This document shows positions 10,427 through 19,332 of a DNA stretch of 64,000 nucleotides, in pieces. Source of the stretch: Qipengyuania seohaensis (lineage in GTDB: Bacteria; Pseudomonadota; Alphaproteobacteria; Sphingomonadales; Sphingomonadaceae). The position numbers and the translations under genes are program-made. Location of the stretch: NCBI RefSeq assembly GCF_002795865.1, contig NZ_CP024920.1, positions 2,878,674 through 2,942,673 on the forward strand, written 5' to 3'. Below the pieces are notes generated by a model. The model made no database searches, was not told where the DNA came from, and saw nothing but the letters and a program-made list of their open reading frames with translations. The stretch's first letter is position 1, and every line of letters begins with the position of its first letter.

Positions 10427-12364
10427 TCAGTTCGTTTCGCCGAGCAACTGACGGCGCACGGCCGTGATTGCATCGGGATTGCGTTCGACACCCACTTCAG
10501 CGCGCATGGCGGTGATAATCTGCTCCGACAGTTCGGCCGACCAACCTTGCGAAATCTGGGATTTCGCCTGGGTGACCAGCGGATCGTTTTCCTCGAGCTC
10601 GCCCAGCGAAATGTCATCGAGGGAAACGATGTACCAGCCCTGGTCCTGGCTGCCTTCCAGCTTCTTGGAAGTGCCCTCTGCCATGGAGAAGAACAATGCG
10701 ACGGGTGCCGGGACATTCGCGTTGCGCATCTGCGCAACTTCCTCGCGGGTGATGTTGAGGGTGTCCGGGTTGGGCAGCGTCACTTCTTCGGCGGCAAGTG
10801 CGGCCGAAAGTGTGGCCCCACCTTCGACGCGTTTCAGAACACGCTCGGCAGCTGCACGGGCGCCTTCGTTGCCCCGCACGCGGCGCCATTCGGCAATCAC
10901 GTTCTCGCGGATTTGGGCAAGCGGGGCAGTCGCGGAAGGCGTGATCGTCGCAACTTCGTAGACGATGAAGTTCTGGCCGTCGGGCAGGGCCGCGATTTCA
11001 GGCTCGCCTTCCTCGATCTGGAAGGCAAAATCGAGCGTGGGCTGCAATGCATCCGGCGCGCGCTGCTCGGTTCCATAGACAAAGCCTGACGCGGTCAGCG
11101 GCTGCGTCGACTGGATTTCGAGATCCAGTTCTTCGGCAACGGCAGTCAGTGATGCACCGTCGGCCAGGCGATCTTCGATCGTCGTCGCGAGTTCGGCAAT
11201 ACCGCGCTGGCGATTGCGTTCGCGCAAGACGTCGGCAATCTCGCCGCGGACGCTTGCGACGCTCTTGGCTACTACCTGGGTCACGTCATCGACACGCGCG
11301 ATGTGCCAGCCAAGCGGGCTGCGGGCAGGGGCGGTAAGGCCGCCTTCGGATGCGGCGAAATAGGCATCCGCAACAGCAGCACTCGCCTGCTCACGTACCG
11401 TGGCGCGCTCCTGGTCTTCCAGCTGCGCGGTGCGGAAACCTGCGGCCGATGCGGCAGCTGCAAAGCTCTGTCCGCCGCGGACGCGTTCGGCGATTGCCTC
11501 GGCGCCCTGACGCGTGGCAACGATCAGCTGGGTGAAGCTGCGCGTTTCGCGTGCAGCGTAGGCTTCCGCATTCTCGCGGAAATATTCCTGGATCTGACCA
11601 TCAGTCGGTTCGATCGTGTCGCCGAGAGCGTCTGCTCCGAAGCTGGCGTAGCGCAAGGTGCGGCGTTCGGGCCGTACGAAGCGCTGCCCGTTCTTGGAGT
11701 AGAAGTCCTGCAGCTGGGCGTCGGTGGGATTGCCGGTCGGCGCAAATGCGGCGGCCGGGATCACGGCTACCGAACCGCGACGACGCTCCTTGAAGGTGCG
11801 CGCATAGGTTTCGGCGATGGAATCGGGGACGATGGTCCCATAGGTTGCCGGAATGACCGCCTGGCGAAAGAACAAGGATGTGCGGACCTGCTGGCGCAGC
11901 TGGGAATCGGTGATGCTCTGCGCATTGAGGAATGCCTGGTAGGCGCTTTCCTCGAAATTGCCGCTCGGGCCGCGAGCGCCGGGAATCTGTCTGATCTCGC
12001 TGTTCACGAGATTGCGACCCGCACGCAGGCCGTTCTCTTCGCCCCAGGCGATAAGCACGAAGCGATCGATCAGCCCGTCGAGGACGTTATCGAGTCCGTC
12101 GCCGGAAAGCAGGGTCTGGATGGTCGCATCCGGATTTTCCTGCCGGACACGGCGCAACGCTTCGCCTGCGGCGTCATTGAGTGCCGAGGTCGAAATCTTT
12201 TCGCCGCCGACAACGGCGACGCGATCACCCCCGGCAACGCCACCGAACGCGCCCGTGCTGGACACGTCCATGCTGGCGAAGGCGAAGCCGATCAGGCCGA
12301 GAAAGGCGAGGGCGATGGCTAGGCCGACCTTCGTCTTAAAGAAATTCCGGAAAAAAGTGAGCAT
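10427..12364 (-). CDS. ppiD: PpiD/SurA-type periplasmic peptidyl-prolyl isomerase
   Basis: Membrane-anchored periplasmic folding factor. ATG 12364 gives an N-terminal anchor (FFKTKVGLAIALAFLGLIGF), a SurA_N-like chaperone region in the first 250 residues, and a central parvulin-type region that ends in SPLGWHIARVDDVTQV, followed by a long C-terminal extension. The total of about 645 residues is normal for PpiD. Upstream in-frame codons (to 12442) are ignored because the anchor should start the protein. It heads the transcript that continues into trpE. Confidence 0.88.
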   Translation of the reverse strand: MLTFFRNFFKTKVGLAIALAFLGLIGFAFASMDVSSTGAFGGVAGGDRVAVVGGEKISTSALNDAAGEALRRVRQENPDATIQTLLSGDGLDNVLDGLIDRFVLIAWGEENGLRAGRNLVNSEIRQIPGARGPSGNFEESAYQAFLNAQSITDSQLRQQVRTSLFFRQAVIPATYGTIVPDSIAETYARTFKERRRGSVAVIPAAAFAPTGNPTDAQLQDFYSKNGQRFVRPERRTLRYASFGADALGDTIEPTDGQIQEYFRENAEAYAARETRSFTQLIVATRQGAEAIAERVRGGQSFAAAASAAGFRTAQLEDQERATVREQASAAVADAYFAASEGGLTAPARSPLGWHIARVDDVTQVVAKSVASVRGEIADVLRERNRQRGIAELATTIEDRLADGASLTAVAEELDLEIQSTQPLTASGFVYGTEQRAPDALQPTLDFAFQIEEGEPEIAALPDGQNFIVYEVATITPSATAPLAQIRENVIAEWRRVRGNEGARAAAERVLKRVEGGATLSAALAAEEVTLPNPDTLNITREEVAQMRNANVPAPVALFFSMAEGTSKKLEGSQDQGWYIVSLDDISLGELEENDPLVTQAKSQISQGWSAELSEQIITAMRAEVGVERNPDAITAVRRQLLGETN

Positions 12365-12578
12365 GGCTTGCGGGAATGCCTCTTCGATGCTTTGGAGCGC
12401 GCCGCACCCGCGAGGGACACGATGCAATACCGTTTCGAGCACGGCGCTTTATCCGCCATGCGACCTCCCCGCAACAGGTGCTGTCCGCTTTTGACGCAAT
12501 TACAAGCCCGGTCTGGCGATTGTGCGCGTGCTCTCTATATAGCGCCAGCCAGATCCGATGACGTGACAGGAAATTTGC

Positions 12579-13340
12579 ATGGCCGAACGGCCCTATATTG
12601 TTGGTAATTGGAAAATGAACGGGACGCGCGCGATGCTCAGCGAAGCGCGCGCCATCGACCGTGCCGCTCAGCGTTACATGAAAGCTGAAGTGGCCGTTGC
12701 CCCGCCTTATACATTGATCCACGCCGTGCACCGCGAGGCGGAGCAGATCGGCGTAGGCGCACAGGATTGCCATCCCGGCGCCGAAGGTGCGCACACCGGT
12801 GATATCTCCGCCACCATGCTGTCCGACGCTGGCGCCAAGTTCGTCATCCTCGGCCATAGCGAGCGTCGCGGTGCCCACGGCGAATCGAACGAACTGATCA
12901 ATGCCAAGATCGAGAGCGCTCTTGAGGCCGGCCTGCGCATCATCCTTTGCTGCGGAGAAAGCCTGGAGCTGCGCGATTCGGGTAAGGCCGAGGAGTTTGT
13001 CCTTGGGCAGTTGCGCGCAAGTCTTCCCAAGATCGACGATGCCGCAGACCGCGTGACCGTTGCTTATGAACCTATCTGGGCGATTGGCACCGGTCGCACG
13101 GCCACGACCGACGACATCGAGTCGATGCACGCGGCAATCCGAAAGCTTCTCGACGAGACTTATGGCGCAGAGCAGTCGGCAGAGGTCCGCATCCTCTATG
13201 GCGGCTCGGTCAATCCGGACAACGCTCGCGAAATCCTGGCGACTCCCGAAGTTGGCGGTGCCTTGGTAGGCGGTGCCAGCCTTTCGGCGGAAAGCTTCCT
13301 CGGGATCGTCGTCGCTGCATCCGAAGCAGAAGACGCCTAG
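12579..13340 (+). CDS. tpiA: Triosephosphate isomerase
   Basis: Interconverts dihydroxyacetone phosphate and glyceraldehyde-3-phosphate. The 253-residue barrel carries GNWKMNG (Asn and Lys of the active site), the catalytic histidine in ILGHSERR, the catalytic glutamate loop VAYEPIWAIGTGR and the phosphate-binding ILYGGSVNPDN. It is followed by secG, a pairing (tpiA-secG-pyrG) common in Proteobacteria, and diverges from ppiD. Confidence 0.98.
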   Translation: MAERPYIVGNWKMNGTRAMLSEARAIDRAAQRYMKAEVAVAPPYTLIHAVHREAEQIGVGAQDCHPGAEGAHTGDISATMLSDAGAKFVILGHSERRGAHGESNELINAKIESALEAGLRIILCCGESLELRDSGKAEEFVLGQLRASLPKIDDAADRVTVAYEPIWAIGTGRTATTDDIESMHAAIRKLLDETYGAEQSAEVRILYGGSVNPDNAREILATPEVGGALVGGASLSAESFLGIVVAASEAEDA

Positions 13341-13415
13341 TTCCCAAACCTTGCCGTTTCGCGCGCGCACGCCTAGATGCTGCGCGTCAAATTCAATTGA
13401 TCGAGATAGATACCC

Positions 13416-13775
13416 ATGTTTCTCTTCCTCACCGTCGTTCAGGCGATTGTCGCGGCAGCGCTCGTTGGCGTCATCCTCATGCAGCGCAGCGAAGGCGGTG
13501 GCCTGGGTATTGGTGGTAGTCCGTCCGGAATGCTCAGCGCTCGCGGTGCAGCGGACTTCCTGACCCGCTCGACCAAGTGGCTGGCGGTGGCTTTCGTCGT
13601 GCTATCGATCGCACTCGCCGCGATGGCCGTTGAGGGCGTCGGCGTGGACGGCGTGGAGTCGACTCTCGATCGCTCGGTTACCCCGGCAGAAACCGTCGAT
13701 CCGCTGGGTGGACCGGGCGCCGCTCCTGCACCGGATGCTGCACCTGCAGAGCCGGTCGACCCGCTGGCCGACTAA
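13416..13775 (+). CDS. secG: Preprotein translocase subunit SecG
   Basis: Small stimulatory subunit of the SecYEG channel. The 119 residues form two membrane helices (VVQAIVAAALVGVILMQ and WLAVAFVVLSIALAAMAV) around the conserved loop GGGLGIGG and the LTRSTKWLA segment. The C-terminal tail is a Pro/Ala/Asp-rich repeat (two DPL motifs) typical of alphaproteobacterial SecG. It lies between tpiA and pyrG. Confidence 0.95.
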   Translation: MFLFLTVVQAIVAAALVGVILMQRSEGGGLGIGGSPSGMLSARGAADFLTRSTKWLAVAFVVLSIALAAMAVEGVGVDGVESTLDRSVTPAETVDPLGGPGAAPAPDAAPAEPVDPLAD

Positions 13776-13876
13776 GCCAAAAACAAATTATTTCGCTGGC
13801 GTCTGTGGACGGCGCGCATTTCTGCGCGTCTTTATCCTTGCGCCGACTCACTCCCCACGCTTAAGGCCCAACTCCC

Positions 13877-15511
13877 ATGGCGCGGTATATTTTCATCACC
13901 GGCGGCGTGGTCTCCTCGCTCGGCAAAGGTCTCATGGCTGCGAGCCTCGCAGCGCTTCTGCAGGCGCGCGGGTACAAGGTCCGCATCCGCAAGTTCGATC
14001 CCTATCTCAATGTCGATCCGGGCACGATGAGCCCGTATCAGCATGGCGAGGTCTATGTGACCGATGACGGCGCCGAGACCGACCTTGATCTCGGGCATTA
14101 CGAACGCTTTACTGGCGTTTCCGCGCATCAGGGCGACAACATCACCTCAGGCCGCGTGTACCAGCAGATCATCGCGAAAGAACGTCGCGGGGATTACCTC
14201 GGGGCGACCGTGCAGGTGGTCCCTCATGTGACCGACGCGATCAAGGAATTCGCCCTTGCCGGTCAGGACGATCACGATTTCATCCTGTGCGAAATCGGCG
14301 GGACGGTCGGCGATATCGAGAGCCTTCCTTTCATGGAGGCGATCCGCCAGCTGCGTAACGAGCTCGAACCCATGCAGTCGCTCAGCGTCCATGTGACGCT
14401 GGTGCCCTACATTGCGGCAGCGGGTGAGCTGAAAACCAAGCCAACCCAGCATTCGGTCCGTGAACTCGCCAGCCTCGGGATCAAGCCCGATGTGCTGTTG
14501 TGCCGCGCAGAACATCCGATTCCCGACGGCGAACGCCAGAAAATCGCGAACTTCTGCAATGTACGCAAAGAAGCGGTAATCCCCGCTCTCGACGCGCCGT
14601 CGATCTATTCGGTGCCACTCCAGTATCATGGCGAAGGTCTCGACACCGAGGTCCTGCGTGGCTTCGGCATAACAGATGCGCCCGAACCTGACCTTTCGCG
14701 CTGGTACGATGTGGTGGACCGCCATTCCAATCCAGAAGGCGAAGTGACGATCGGCGTAGTCGGCAAATATGTCGGCCTGCAGGACGCCTACAAGTCGCTG
14801 AACGAAGCGCTTGTTCACGGCGGCATGGCGCACCGCGTAAAGGTCAACATCAAGTGGATCGACGCGGAGGTTTTCGAACAGGGCGATAGCGATATCGCAG
14901 CCCAGCTCGAGCCGATGCACGGCATTCTCGTCCCCGGCGGATTCGGTGAACGCGGCAGCGAAGGAAAGATCGCTGCCGTGCGCTTTGCGCGCGAACGCAA
15001 GGTGCCCTTCCTCGGCATTTGCCTGGGAATGCAGATGGCCTGCATCGAAGGTGCGCGTTCGGCCGGGTTCGACAAGGCCAGCTCGACAGAGTTCGGCAAG
15101 ACGGAAGAGCCGGTCGTCGGCATCATCACGGAATGGATGACGCAGGAAGGACTGGAGAAGCGCGAAGCAGGCGGCGACCTCGGCGGGACGATGCGTCTTG
15201 GTGCCTATGATGCGAAACTTGCCGCGAACAGCCATGTTTCCGCGATCTATGGCGGCAAGAGCGAGATCTCCGAGCGCCATCGCCATCGCTATGAAGTCAA
15301 CGGAGCCTATATCGAGCCGCTTGAGAAGCAGGGCCTGATCTTTTCCGGCATGTCGCCCGACGGATTGCTACCGGAAATCGTCGAACGGCCAGACCATCCG
15401 TGGTTCGTTGGTGTTCAGTTTCATCCCGAACTGAAGTCCAAACCCTTTGATCCTCATCCACTTTTTGCCGGTTTCATCGGTGCTGCGCTGGATCAGGAGC
15501 GACTCGTCTAA
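13877..15511 (+). CDS. pyrG: CTP synthase
   Basis: Amidates UTP to CTP with ATP and glutamine. The 544 residues are full length. The synthetase domain opens with [14 protein letters not shown] and contains the [10 protein letters not shown] loop; the class I amidotransferase domain has the oxyanion loop [12 protein letters not shown], the nucleophile cysteine in FLGICLGMQ, and [12 protein letters not shown] strong terminator follows about 80 bases after the stop. Confidence 0.98.
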   Translation: MARYIFITGGVVSSLGKGLMAASLAALLQARGYKVRIRKFDPYLNVDPGTMSPYQHGEVYVTDDGAETDLDLGHYERFTGVSAHQGDNITSGRVYQQIIAKERRGDYLGATVQVVPHVTDAIKEFALAGQDDHDFILCEIGGTVGDIESLPFMEAIRQLRNELEPMQSLSVHVTLVPYIAAAGELKTKPTQHSVRELASLGIKPDVLLCRAEHPIPDGERQKIANFCNVRKEAVIPALDAPSIYSVPLQYHGEGLDTEVLRGFGITDAPEPDLSRWYDVVDRHSNPEGEVTIGVVGKYVGLQDAYKSLNEALVHGGMAHRVKVNIKWIDAEVFEQGDSDIAAQLEPMHGILVPGGFGERGSEGKIAAVRFARERKVPFLGICLGMQMACIEGARSAGFDKASSTEFGKTEEPVVGIITEWMTQEGLEKREAGGDLGGTMRLGAYDAKLAANSHVSAIYGGKSEISERHRHRYEVNGAYIEPLEKQGLIFSGMSPDGLLPEIVERPDHPWFVGVQFHPELKSKPFDPHPLFAGFIGAALDQERLV

Positions 15512-15592
15512 AAAATTTTTCGAACCCTATGTGAACGTAAACGTTTGTTTTCACACATGGCGGCTTTGTACAGTTTGTACCAACGCGACAGT

Positions 15593-15629
15593 GGCCTCCT
15601 TTTCCCGGAAAAGGGGGCCTTTATCTTTT
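15593..15629 (+). terminator. Rho-independent terminator of pyrG
   Basis: A 12-base-pair stem (GGCCTCCTTTTC pairing with GAAAAGGGGGCC, one G-T pair), a three-base loop and the T-rich tail TTTATCTTTTG, about 80 bases after the pyrG stop. Confidence 0.85.
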
Positions 15630-15634
15630 GTTGC

Positions 15635-15826
15635 ATTTGATGCAGACACTGTTGGGCACAGCGGTCGCAGATCCTTGAATTTTCAGACTAACGCTGCGCC
15701 AGCAAGCGGTGGGCTTGCCTCGAACTCGGTTGTCTTCTGCGACCCGGACAACCGAATTAGGGGCTTGGCGGCGCTAGACGTCGCGGGGGCGATACCTTCG
15801 GGTACCGCCCCCTTTCGTTTTCAGGA
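15635..15826 (+). ncRNA. Candidate structured small RNA
   Basis: About 190 bases contain three successive hairpins: GCAAGC/GCTTGC (15702-15718), TCGGTTGTC/GACAACCGA (15726-15755) and a TTCG-capped stem of about 12 pairs, GGGGGCGATACC/GGTACCGCCCCC with one mismatch. The last is followed by TTTCGTTTT, so it looks like a plus-strand terminator. The pyrG transcript already ends upstream, so a second plus-strand terminator implies a separate transcript. No coding frame fits. I cannot place it in a known RNA family, and no clear promoter is visible. Confidence 0.4.
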
Positions 15827-15837
15827 TCGGAAAGTCT

Positions 15838-16305
15838 TCAGGCTGCTTCGCTGTCATCGTCACCCTTGACGATTTCGAGCGGCTTTTGCCCGCCGATCGC
15901 GATCTTCTTGGGCTTCATCGCCTCGGGTACTTCGCGGACGAGGTCGATGATGAGCATGCCGTCCTTCAGATCGGCATTTTCTACGCGCACGTAATCGGCC
16001 AAATCGAACCGACGTTCGAAGCCGCGGTTCGCAATTCCGACATGCAGCATGTCGCCTTCGGGCTGATCGTCGCGCTTGCGCCCGTGGATGGTCAGCAGAT
16101 TCTGTTGCGCCGTGATATCGAGGTCTTCGGGACGGAAGCCCGCGACTGCCAGCGTGATGCGATATTCGTCATCGTCGCGGCGCTCGATATTAAAGGGGGG
16201 ATAGTTATCGCCACCGGCGTTACGAGCCTGGCGTTCCATCAGGTCGAACAGGCGATCAAAACCAACGGTGGAACGGCGATAAGGTGTGGTATCAAAACGG
16301 TTCAT
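15838..16305 (-). CDS. Small heat-shock protein (Hsp20/IbpA family)
   Basis: ATP-independent holdase that keeps unfolded proteins soluble. The 155 residues start with the IbpA-like MNRFDTTPYRRSTVGFDRLF, followed by the alpha-crystallin domain (PPFNIERRDDDEYRITLAVAG through FERRFDLADYVRVENADLKDG) and a basic, then acidic tail with the conserved I-x-I-type motif near KKIAIG. ATG 16305 is preceded by AGAGGA at good spacing. That ribosome site is buried in a leader hairpin, and an RpoH promoter lies further upstream, so expression should be strictly heat-induced at two levels. Confidence 0.95.
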   Translation of the reverse strand: MNRFDTTPYRRSTVGFDRLFDLMERQARNAGGDNYPPFNIERRDDDEYRITLAVAGFRPEDLDITAQQNLLTIHGRKRDDQPEGDMLHVGIANRGFERRFDLADYVRVENADLKDGMLIIDLVREVPEAMKPKKIAIGGQKPLEIVKGDDDSEAA

Positions 16306-16386
16306 TGAAACAAATCCTCTGTTGAGCAATTTGACAGTATGTGGAGCCCGTAACCGGCGCTCCGACATCGCTGCGTCGTGCAGCGA
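16306..16386 (-). promoter_or_regulatory. ROSE-like RNA thermometer in the hsp20 leader
   Basis: The predicted 80-base leader folds into three hairpins on the minus strand: TCGCTGC/GCAGCGA (16368-16386), GGAGC-CCG/CGG-GCTCC (16343-16363), and a start-proximal hairpin (16311-16333). In the last, CAAATTGCTC pairs with GAGGATTTG and so sequesters the AGGA ribosome site. The TTGCT strand opposite AGGA, with one bulged G, is the diagnostic feature of ROSE elements, which melt at heat-shock temperature and are found upstream of alphaproteobacterial small heat-shock genes. Confidence 0.82.
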
Positions 16387-16391
16387 CAAGA

Positions 16392-16422
16392 CCAAGATAG
16401 GCAGCGACCAAACGCTTTCAAG
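16392..16422 (-). promoter_or_regulatory. RpoH (sigma-32) promoter of hsp20
   Basis: On the minus strand CTTG (16419-16422), 17 bases, then CCTATCTTGG (16392-16401) fit exactly the alphaproteobacterial heat-shock consensus CTTG-N17-18-CYTATNTNNG. Transcription would start near 16386, exactly where the leader hairpins begin. Confidence 0.8.
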
Positions 16423-16477
16423 CCGCCGACCAGTCGGCTAAGCCTGTCCCCCTAAACCAAGCCCTTAAGGACACGCG

Positions 16478-16744
16478 ATGAGCCAGCCACAAATCGATAT
16501 CTACACCAAGTTCGGCTGCGGCTTTTGCTATCGCGCGAAGAGCCTGCTCGACAGCAAGGGTGCGGAATACTCAGAGCACGATATCACCATGGGTGGTCCC
16601 AAGCGCGACGAGATGCTCGAACGTGCGCCGAATGCCCGGACGGTGCCGCAGATCTTTATCGGTGAGACCTATGTCGGAGGGTCCGATGAACTCGCCGCTC
16701 TCGAACGCGCCGGCAAGCTGGACGCGCTTTTGGCCGCCGAATGA
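16478..16744 (+). CDS. grxC: Glutaredoxin 3
   Basis: Glutathione-dependent thiol-disulfide oxidoreductase, 88 residues. The redox motif is Cys-Gly-Phe-Cys (FGCGFCYRAKSLL) where classical glutaredoxins have CPYC; the cis-proline TVPQIFIG and the glutathione-binding GGSDEL are intact. AAGGA precedes the start. It diverges from hsp20 and overlaps the next gene by four bases. Confidence 0.95.
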   Translation: MSQPQIDIYTKFGCGFCYRAKSLLDSKGAEYSEHDITMGGPKRDEMLERAPNARTVPQIFIGETYVGGSDELAALERAGKLDALLAAE

Positions 16745-17556
16745 CGCGGATCGCGCTTTTCCAGTCGACGACCGGGATAGATCCGTCTCGCAACGCTGAA
16801 ACTTTGACCGGCGCGATCGCCTCTGCTGCGCAGGGCGGCGCACAGATGATCTTCACTCCTGAAATGTCGGGACTGCTGGATCGCGATCGCAAACGGGCGG
16901 CGGGACACATTGTCGACGAGAGCGCAAATCCGGTTCTGGCTGCGGTCAGTAACGAAGCAGCCAAGAATGGTCTCTGGGTCCATCTCGGATCCCTTGCTGT
17001 CGATGCGGGCGAGGGCAAGTGGGCCAATCGCGCCTTCGTCATCGACGATACGGGCAATATCGCCGCGCGTTACGACAAGATGCACATGTTCGACGTGGAC
17101 CTAGATAGCGGCGAAAGCTGGCGGGAATCGAACGCCTATCGACCCGGTGACACGGTTGTGACCGTAGATTGCCCTGTAGGGAAACTTGGCCTCACTATTT
17201 GTTACGACTTGCGCTTTCCCGCACTCTACGAGGCCCTTGGGCGCCTCGAGTGCGATGTGATTGCAACCCCTGCAGCCTTCACCGTTCCCACCGGCAAGGC
17301 GCATTGGCATGTCCTGCAACGTGCCCGGGCAATCGAAGCGAGCGCCTTCGTGATCGCCGCTGCTCAGTCCGGGTATCACGAGGACGGGCGCGAAACATAT
17401 GGGCACAGCCTTGTCGTCGATCCGTGGGGCGAAGTGATACTGGATATGGGCGAGGGCGGCCCCGAGGTGGGTTTTGCCGACATCGATCTCAGCCGGATAC
17501 AAACCGTCCGTGCACAGGTTCCCAGCCTTGCCAATCGCCGAGAAATCGCCATTTAG
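16741..17556 (+). CDS. Carbon-nitrogen hydrolase (Nit/omega-amidase-like)
   Basis: Nitrilase-superfamily amidase, 271 residues. The catalytic triad is visible: Glu in IFTPEMSG, Lys in YDKMHMFDV and Cys in LTICYDLRFP. The sequence resembles the Nit1/Nit2 branch (deaminated-glutathione amidase or omega-amidase), which would fit its coupling to the glutaredoxin gene by an ATGA overlap, but substrate cannot be read from sequence. It starts MTRIALFQSTTGIDPSRNAET. Confidence 0.9.
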   Translation: MTRIALFQSTTGIDPSRNAETLTGAIASAAQGGAQMIFTPEMSGLLDRDRKRAAGHIVDESANPVLAAVSNEAAKNGLWVHLGSLAVDAGEGKWANRAFVIDDTGNIAARYDKMHMFDVDLDSGESWRESNAYRPGDTVVTVDCPVGKLGLTICYDLRFPALYEALGRLECDVIATPAAFTVPTGKAHWHVLQRARAIEASAFVIAAAQSGYHEDGRETYGHSLVVDPWGEVILDMGEGGPEVGFADIDLSRIQTVRAQVPSLANRREIAI

Positions 17557-17562
17557 GCGCCC

Positions 17563-18039
17563 ATGATCGTATTCGACCTTCACTGCGACAATGGCCACCG
17601 CTTCGAAGGGTGGTTCGGATCGTCTGCCGACTATGATCGGCAGAGGGAGCGCGGCCTGCTGGATTGCCCGGAATGCGGATCTTCCATCGTGGGCAAGGCG
17701 CCCATGGCTCCGGCAGTTCCGGTCAAGGGAAACAGCACCAAGGCAGCGATCGCTGACCAGGAGCCAAAGGCGGAGGCGCAGCTATCCAACGCGCCGATGC
17801 CGGCCGAGGTGAAGAAAGCTCTCGAAACATTGGCGAAGGCGCAGGCCAAGGCGCTTGAAAAGAGCACTTGGGTCGGTGACAAATTCGCCGAGAAAGCGCG
17901 CTCACAGCATTACGGCGAGATCGACGAGACACCGATCCACGGCAAAGCAACGCGTGAAGAGGCAGAGGACCTGGCCTCGGAAGGCATTGCGGTGGCGCCG
18001 ATCCTTTTCCCGATCGCGCCTCCCGACGAACTCAACTGA
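17563..18039 (+). CDS. DUF1178 family protein
   Basis: Conserved alphaproteobacterial protein of unknown function, 158 residues. The N-terminus MIVFDLHCDNGHRFEGWF and the CPECGSS pair suggest a small zinc ribbon (the Cys at residue 8 is near a His and the two Cys lie about 30 residues on). A helical Ala/Lys-rich middle (AEVKKALETLAKAQAKALE) and the family-typical VGDKFAEKARSQHYGEID follow. It begins six bases after the amidase stop, so it is the last gene of the grxC operon. Confidence 0.88.
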   Translation: MIVFDLHCDNGHRFEGWFGSSADYDRQRERGLLDCPECGSSIVGKAPMAPAVPVKGNSTKAAIADQEPKAEAQLSNAPMPAEVKKALETLAKAQAKALEKSTWVGDKFAEKARSQHYGEIDETPIHGKATREEAEDLASEGIAVAPILFPIAPPDELN

Positions 18040-18077
18040 TTGCCACGAAAAGCTCAGGCGCTATACGGGGCGCCGGG

Positions 18078-18154
18078 GCGCCCGTAGCTCAGTCGGATAG
18101 AGCACCAGATTCCTAATCTGGGGGCCACAGGTTCGAATCCTGTCGGGCGCACCA
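18078..18154 (+). tRNA. tRNA-Arg (anticodon CCT)
   Basis: Complete cloverleaf: acceptor GCGCCCG/CGGGCGC, D-loop AGCTCAGTCGGATAGAGC, anticodon arm CCAGA-TTCCTAA-TCTGG with anticodon CCT (reads AGG), T-arm ACAGG-TTCGAAT-CCTGT, and an encoded CCA end. The MFS gene ends two bases away on the other strand. Confidence 0.97.
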
Positions 18155-18156
18155 TT

Positions 18157-19332
18157 TCACCGATTTTTCCGGTAAGAGTATGCTGCAAGCGCCGTGAGCG
18201 CTGCAGAAGAAATGACCAGCCCGAGGCATACGCCACCCCACCCGAAGATGTCGTAGATCGCGGTGGCGGCAATGCTGCCGATCCCGCCGCCGACGAACAT
18301 CAGGACGATGTAGATGGTGGTTAGCCGCGTTCGCAGGTCGGCGGCCAGTGACAGGAACGTCATGCGGCCGGTGACATCGATCCCTGGCCCAACCAAATTT
18401 ACCAGCACCAGCGGAATGATCAGCCCCCATAGCGATCCGCTCAAGGGATAGAATAACGCGATCCCGATCAGCTGGATAAGCGCGAAGACAAGCCTTGCCT
18501 TCCGGGCACCAACCACATCGGCCCATCTCCCGAGCCTGGGGGTCGAGAAAATCGAAACGGCGGCGATCGCCGCGAGATACCCGACCGTGTCGGTTCCATA
18601 TCCCACCTCTGGCGACGTGAGGTAGAGCGCGAGTGCCAGCCAGAGCGCAATGAATTGTGCAAAGTTTAGCGCCTGGATGCCGCCGGACAGAACGACGTCG
18701 CGATGGCGTTTGGCGAGCGGGAAAACCGAGCTGACGAGGGACCAGTAACTGGCTTTTCCCCGTTCGCGCTCTCCGCCTTCCATCAGGTAGGGAAGGGCGA
18801 GGGTGACGCTCACCATAAGACCCGTCGCGATCCAGTAGACGAGCCTCCAGCCATAATGCTCCGCAATCCATCCGGCGCCAACGCGGGCGATGAGGATCCC
18901 GAGGATCACACCGGCTGTCAGTAATGCCGTGACCTGCCCCAGGCGTTCCGGGGCGACACGTTTGGAAGCATAGGCCGGCAGCAGATAGGGCGCGATGGTG
19001 AAGAAGCCGAGCGCGGTCGATCCGGCGAGAAATTGGCTGAATGTGTCGGCGATCGTCATGACCGCCAGGCCCAGGGTCTGGCCCACGGAGAAGGCTATGG
19101 TCAGACGCCTGTTCGAATACCTGTCCCCCAGGGGGAGGAGGAGGAGGATGCCGACGGCCAGGGCCAGTTGATTGAGAGCGGGGACCAGCCCGATCCTTGC
19201 CTCGCTGACCCCGAAATAGGACGCGACCTCTCCGATTATCGGGTGAATGTAGTAGGCATTGGCGGTGACCACCGCAGCAGCGATGGCTAGAAAATATTCT
19301 TGCGAGCGCGTCATCAGCGCATTCGACGTCAC
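18157..19332 (-). CDS. Major facilitator superfamily transporter
   Basis: Twelve-helix inner-membrane transporter, 391 residues. The first half shows LLLLPLGDRYSNRRLTIAF (the loop 2-3 MFS signature, GDR..RR), and the second half repeats it as GRWADVVGARKARL. The general appearance is of the drug/proton antiporter (YnfM/CynX-like) branch; substrate unknown. Its start overlaps the stop of the haloalkane dehalogenase gene by four bases, so it is the downstream member of a two-gene unit. Confidence 0.88.
   Translation of the reverse strand: MTSNALMTRSQEYFLAIAAAVVTANAYYIHPIIGEVASYFGVSEARIGLVPALNQLALAVGILLLLPLGDRYSNRRLTIAFSVGQTLGLAVMTIADTFSQFLAGSTALGFFTIAPYLLPAYASKRVAPERLGQVTALLTAGVILGILIARVGAGWIAEHYGWRLVYWIATGLMVSVTLALPYLMEGGERERGKASYWSLVSSVFPLAKRHRDVVLSGGIQALNFAQFIALWLALALYLTSPEVGYGTDTVGYLAAIAAVSIFSTPRLGRWADVVGARKARLVFALIQLIGIALFYPLSGSLWGLIIPLVLVNLVGPGIDVTGRMTFLSLAADLRTRLTTIYIVLMFVGGGIGSIAATAIYDIFGWGGVCLGLVISSAALTALAAYSYRKNR

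Larger units (their letters stand above)
15512..15837. other. Gene-free stretch between pyrG and hsp20
   Basis: About 325 bases without a credible reading frame. It holds the pyrG terminator (15593-15629), then a series of hairpins ending in a second terminator-like structure on the plus strand (see the ncRNA entry). Before the first terminator there is a short inverted repeat, GTACA-GTT-TGTAC, near 15570, of unknown meaning. Confidence 0.8.

Noticed and set aside
14147..15286. A 379-codon open frame opposite pyrG
   Set aside because: Antisense shadow of an unambiguous CTP synthase.
15635..15826. Identification of the structured spacer as 6S RNA
   Set aside because: No closing stem joins the two ends, and no central bubble is apparent; kept only as an unassigned RNA candidate.
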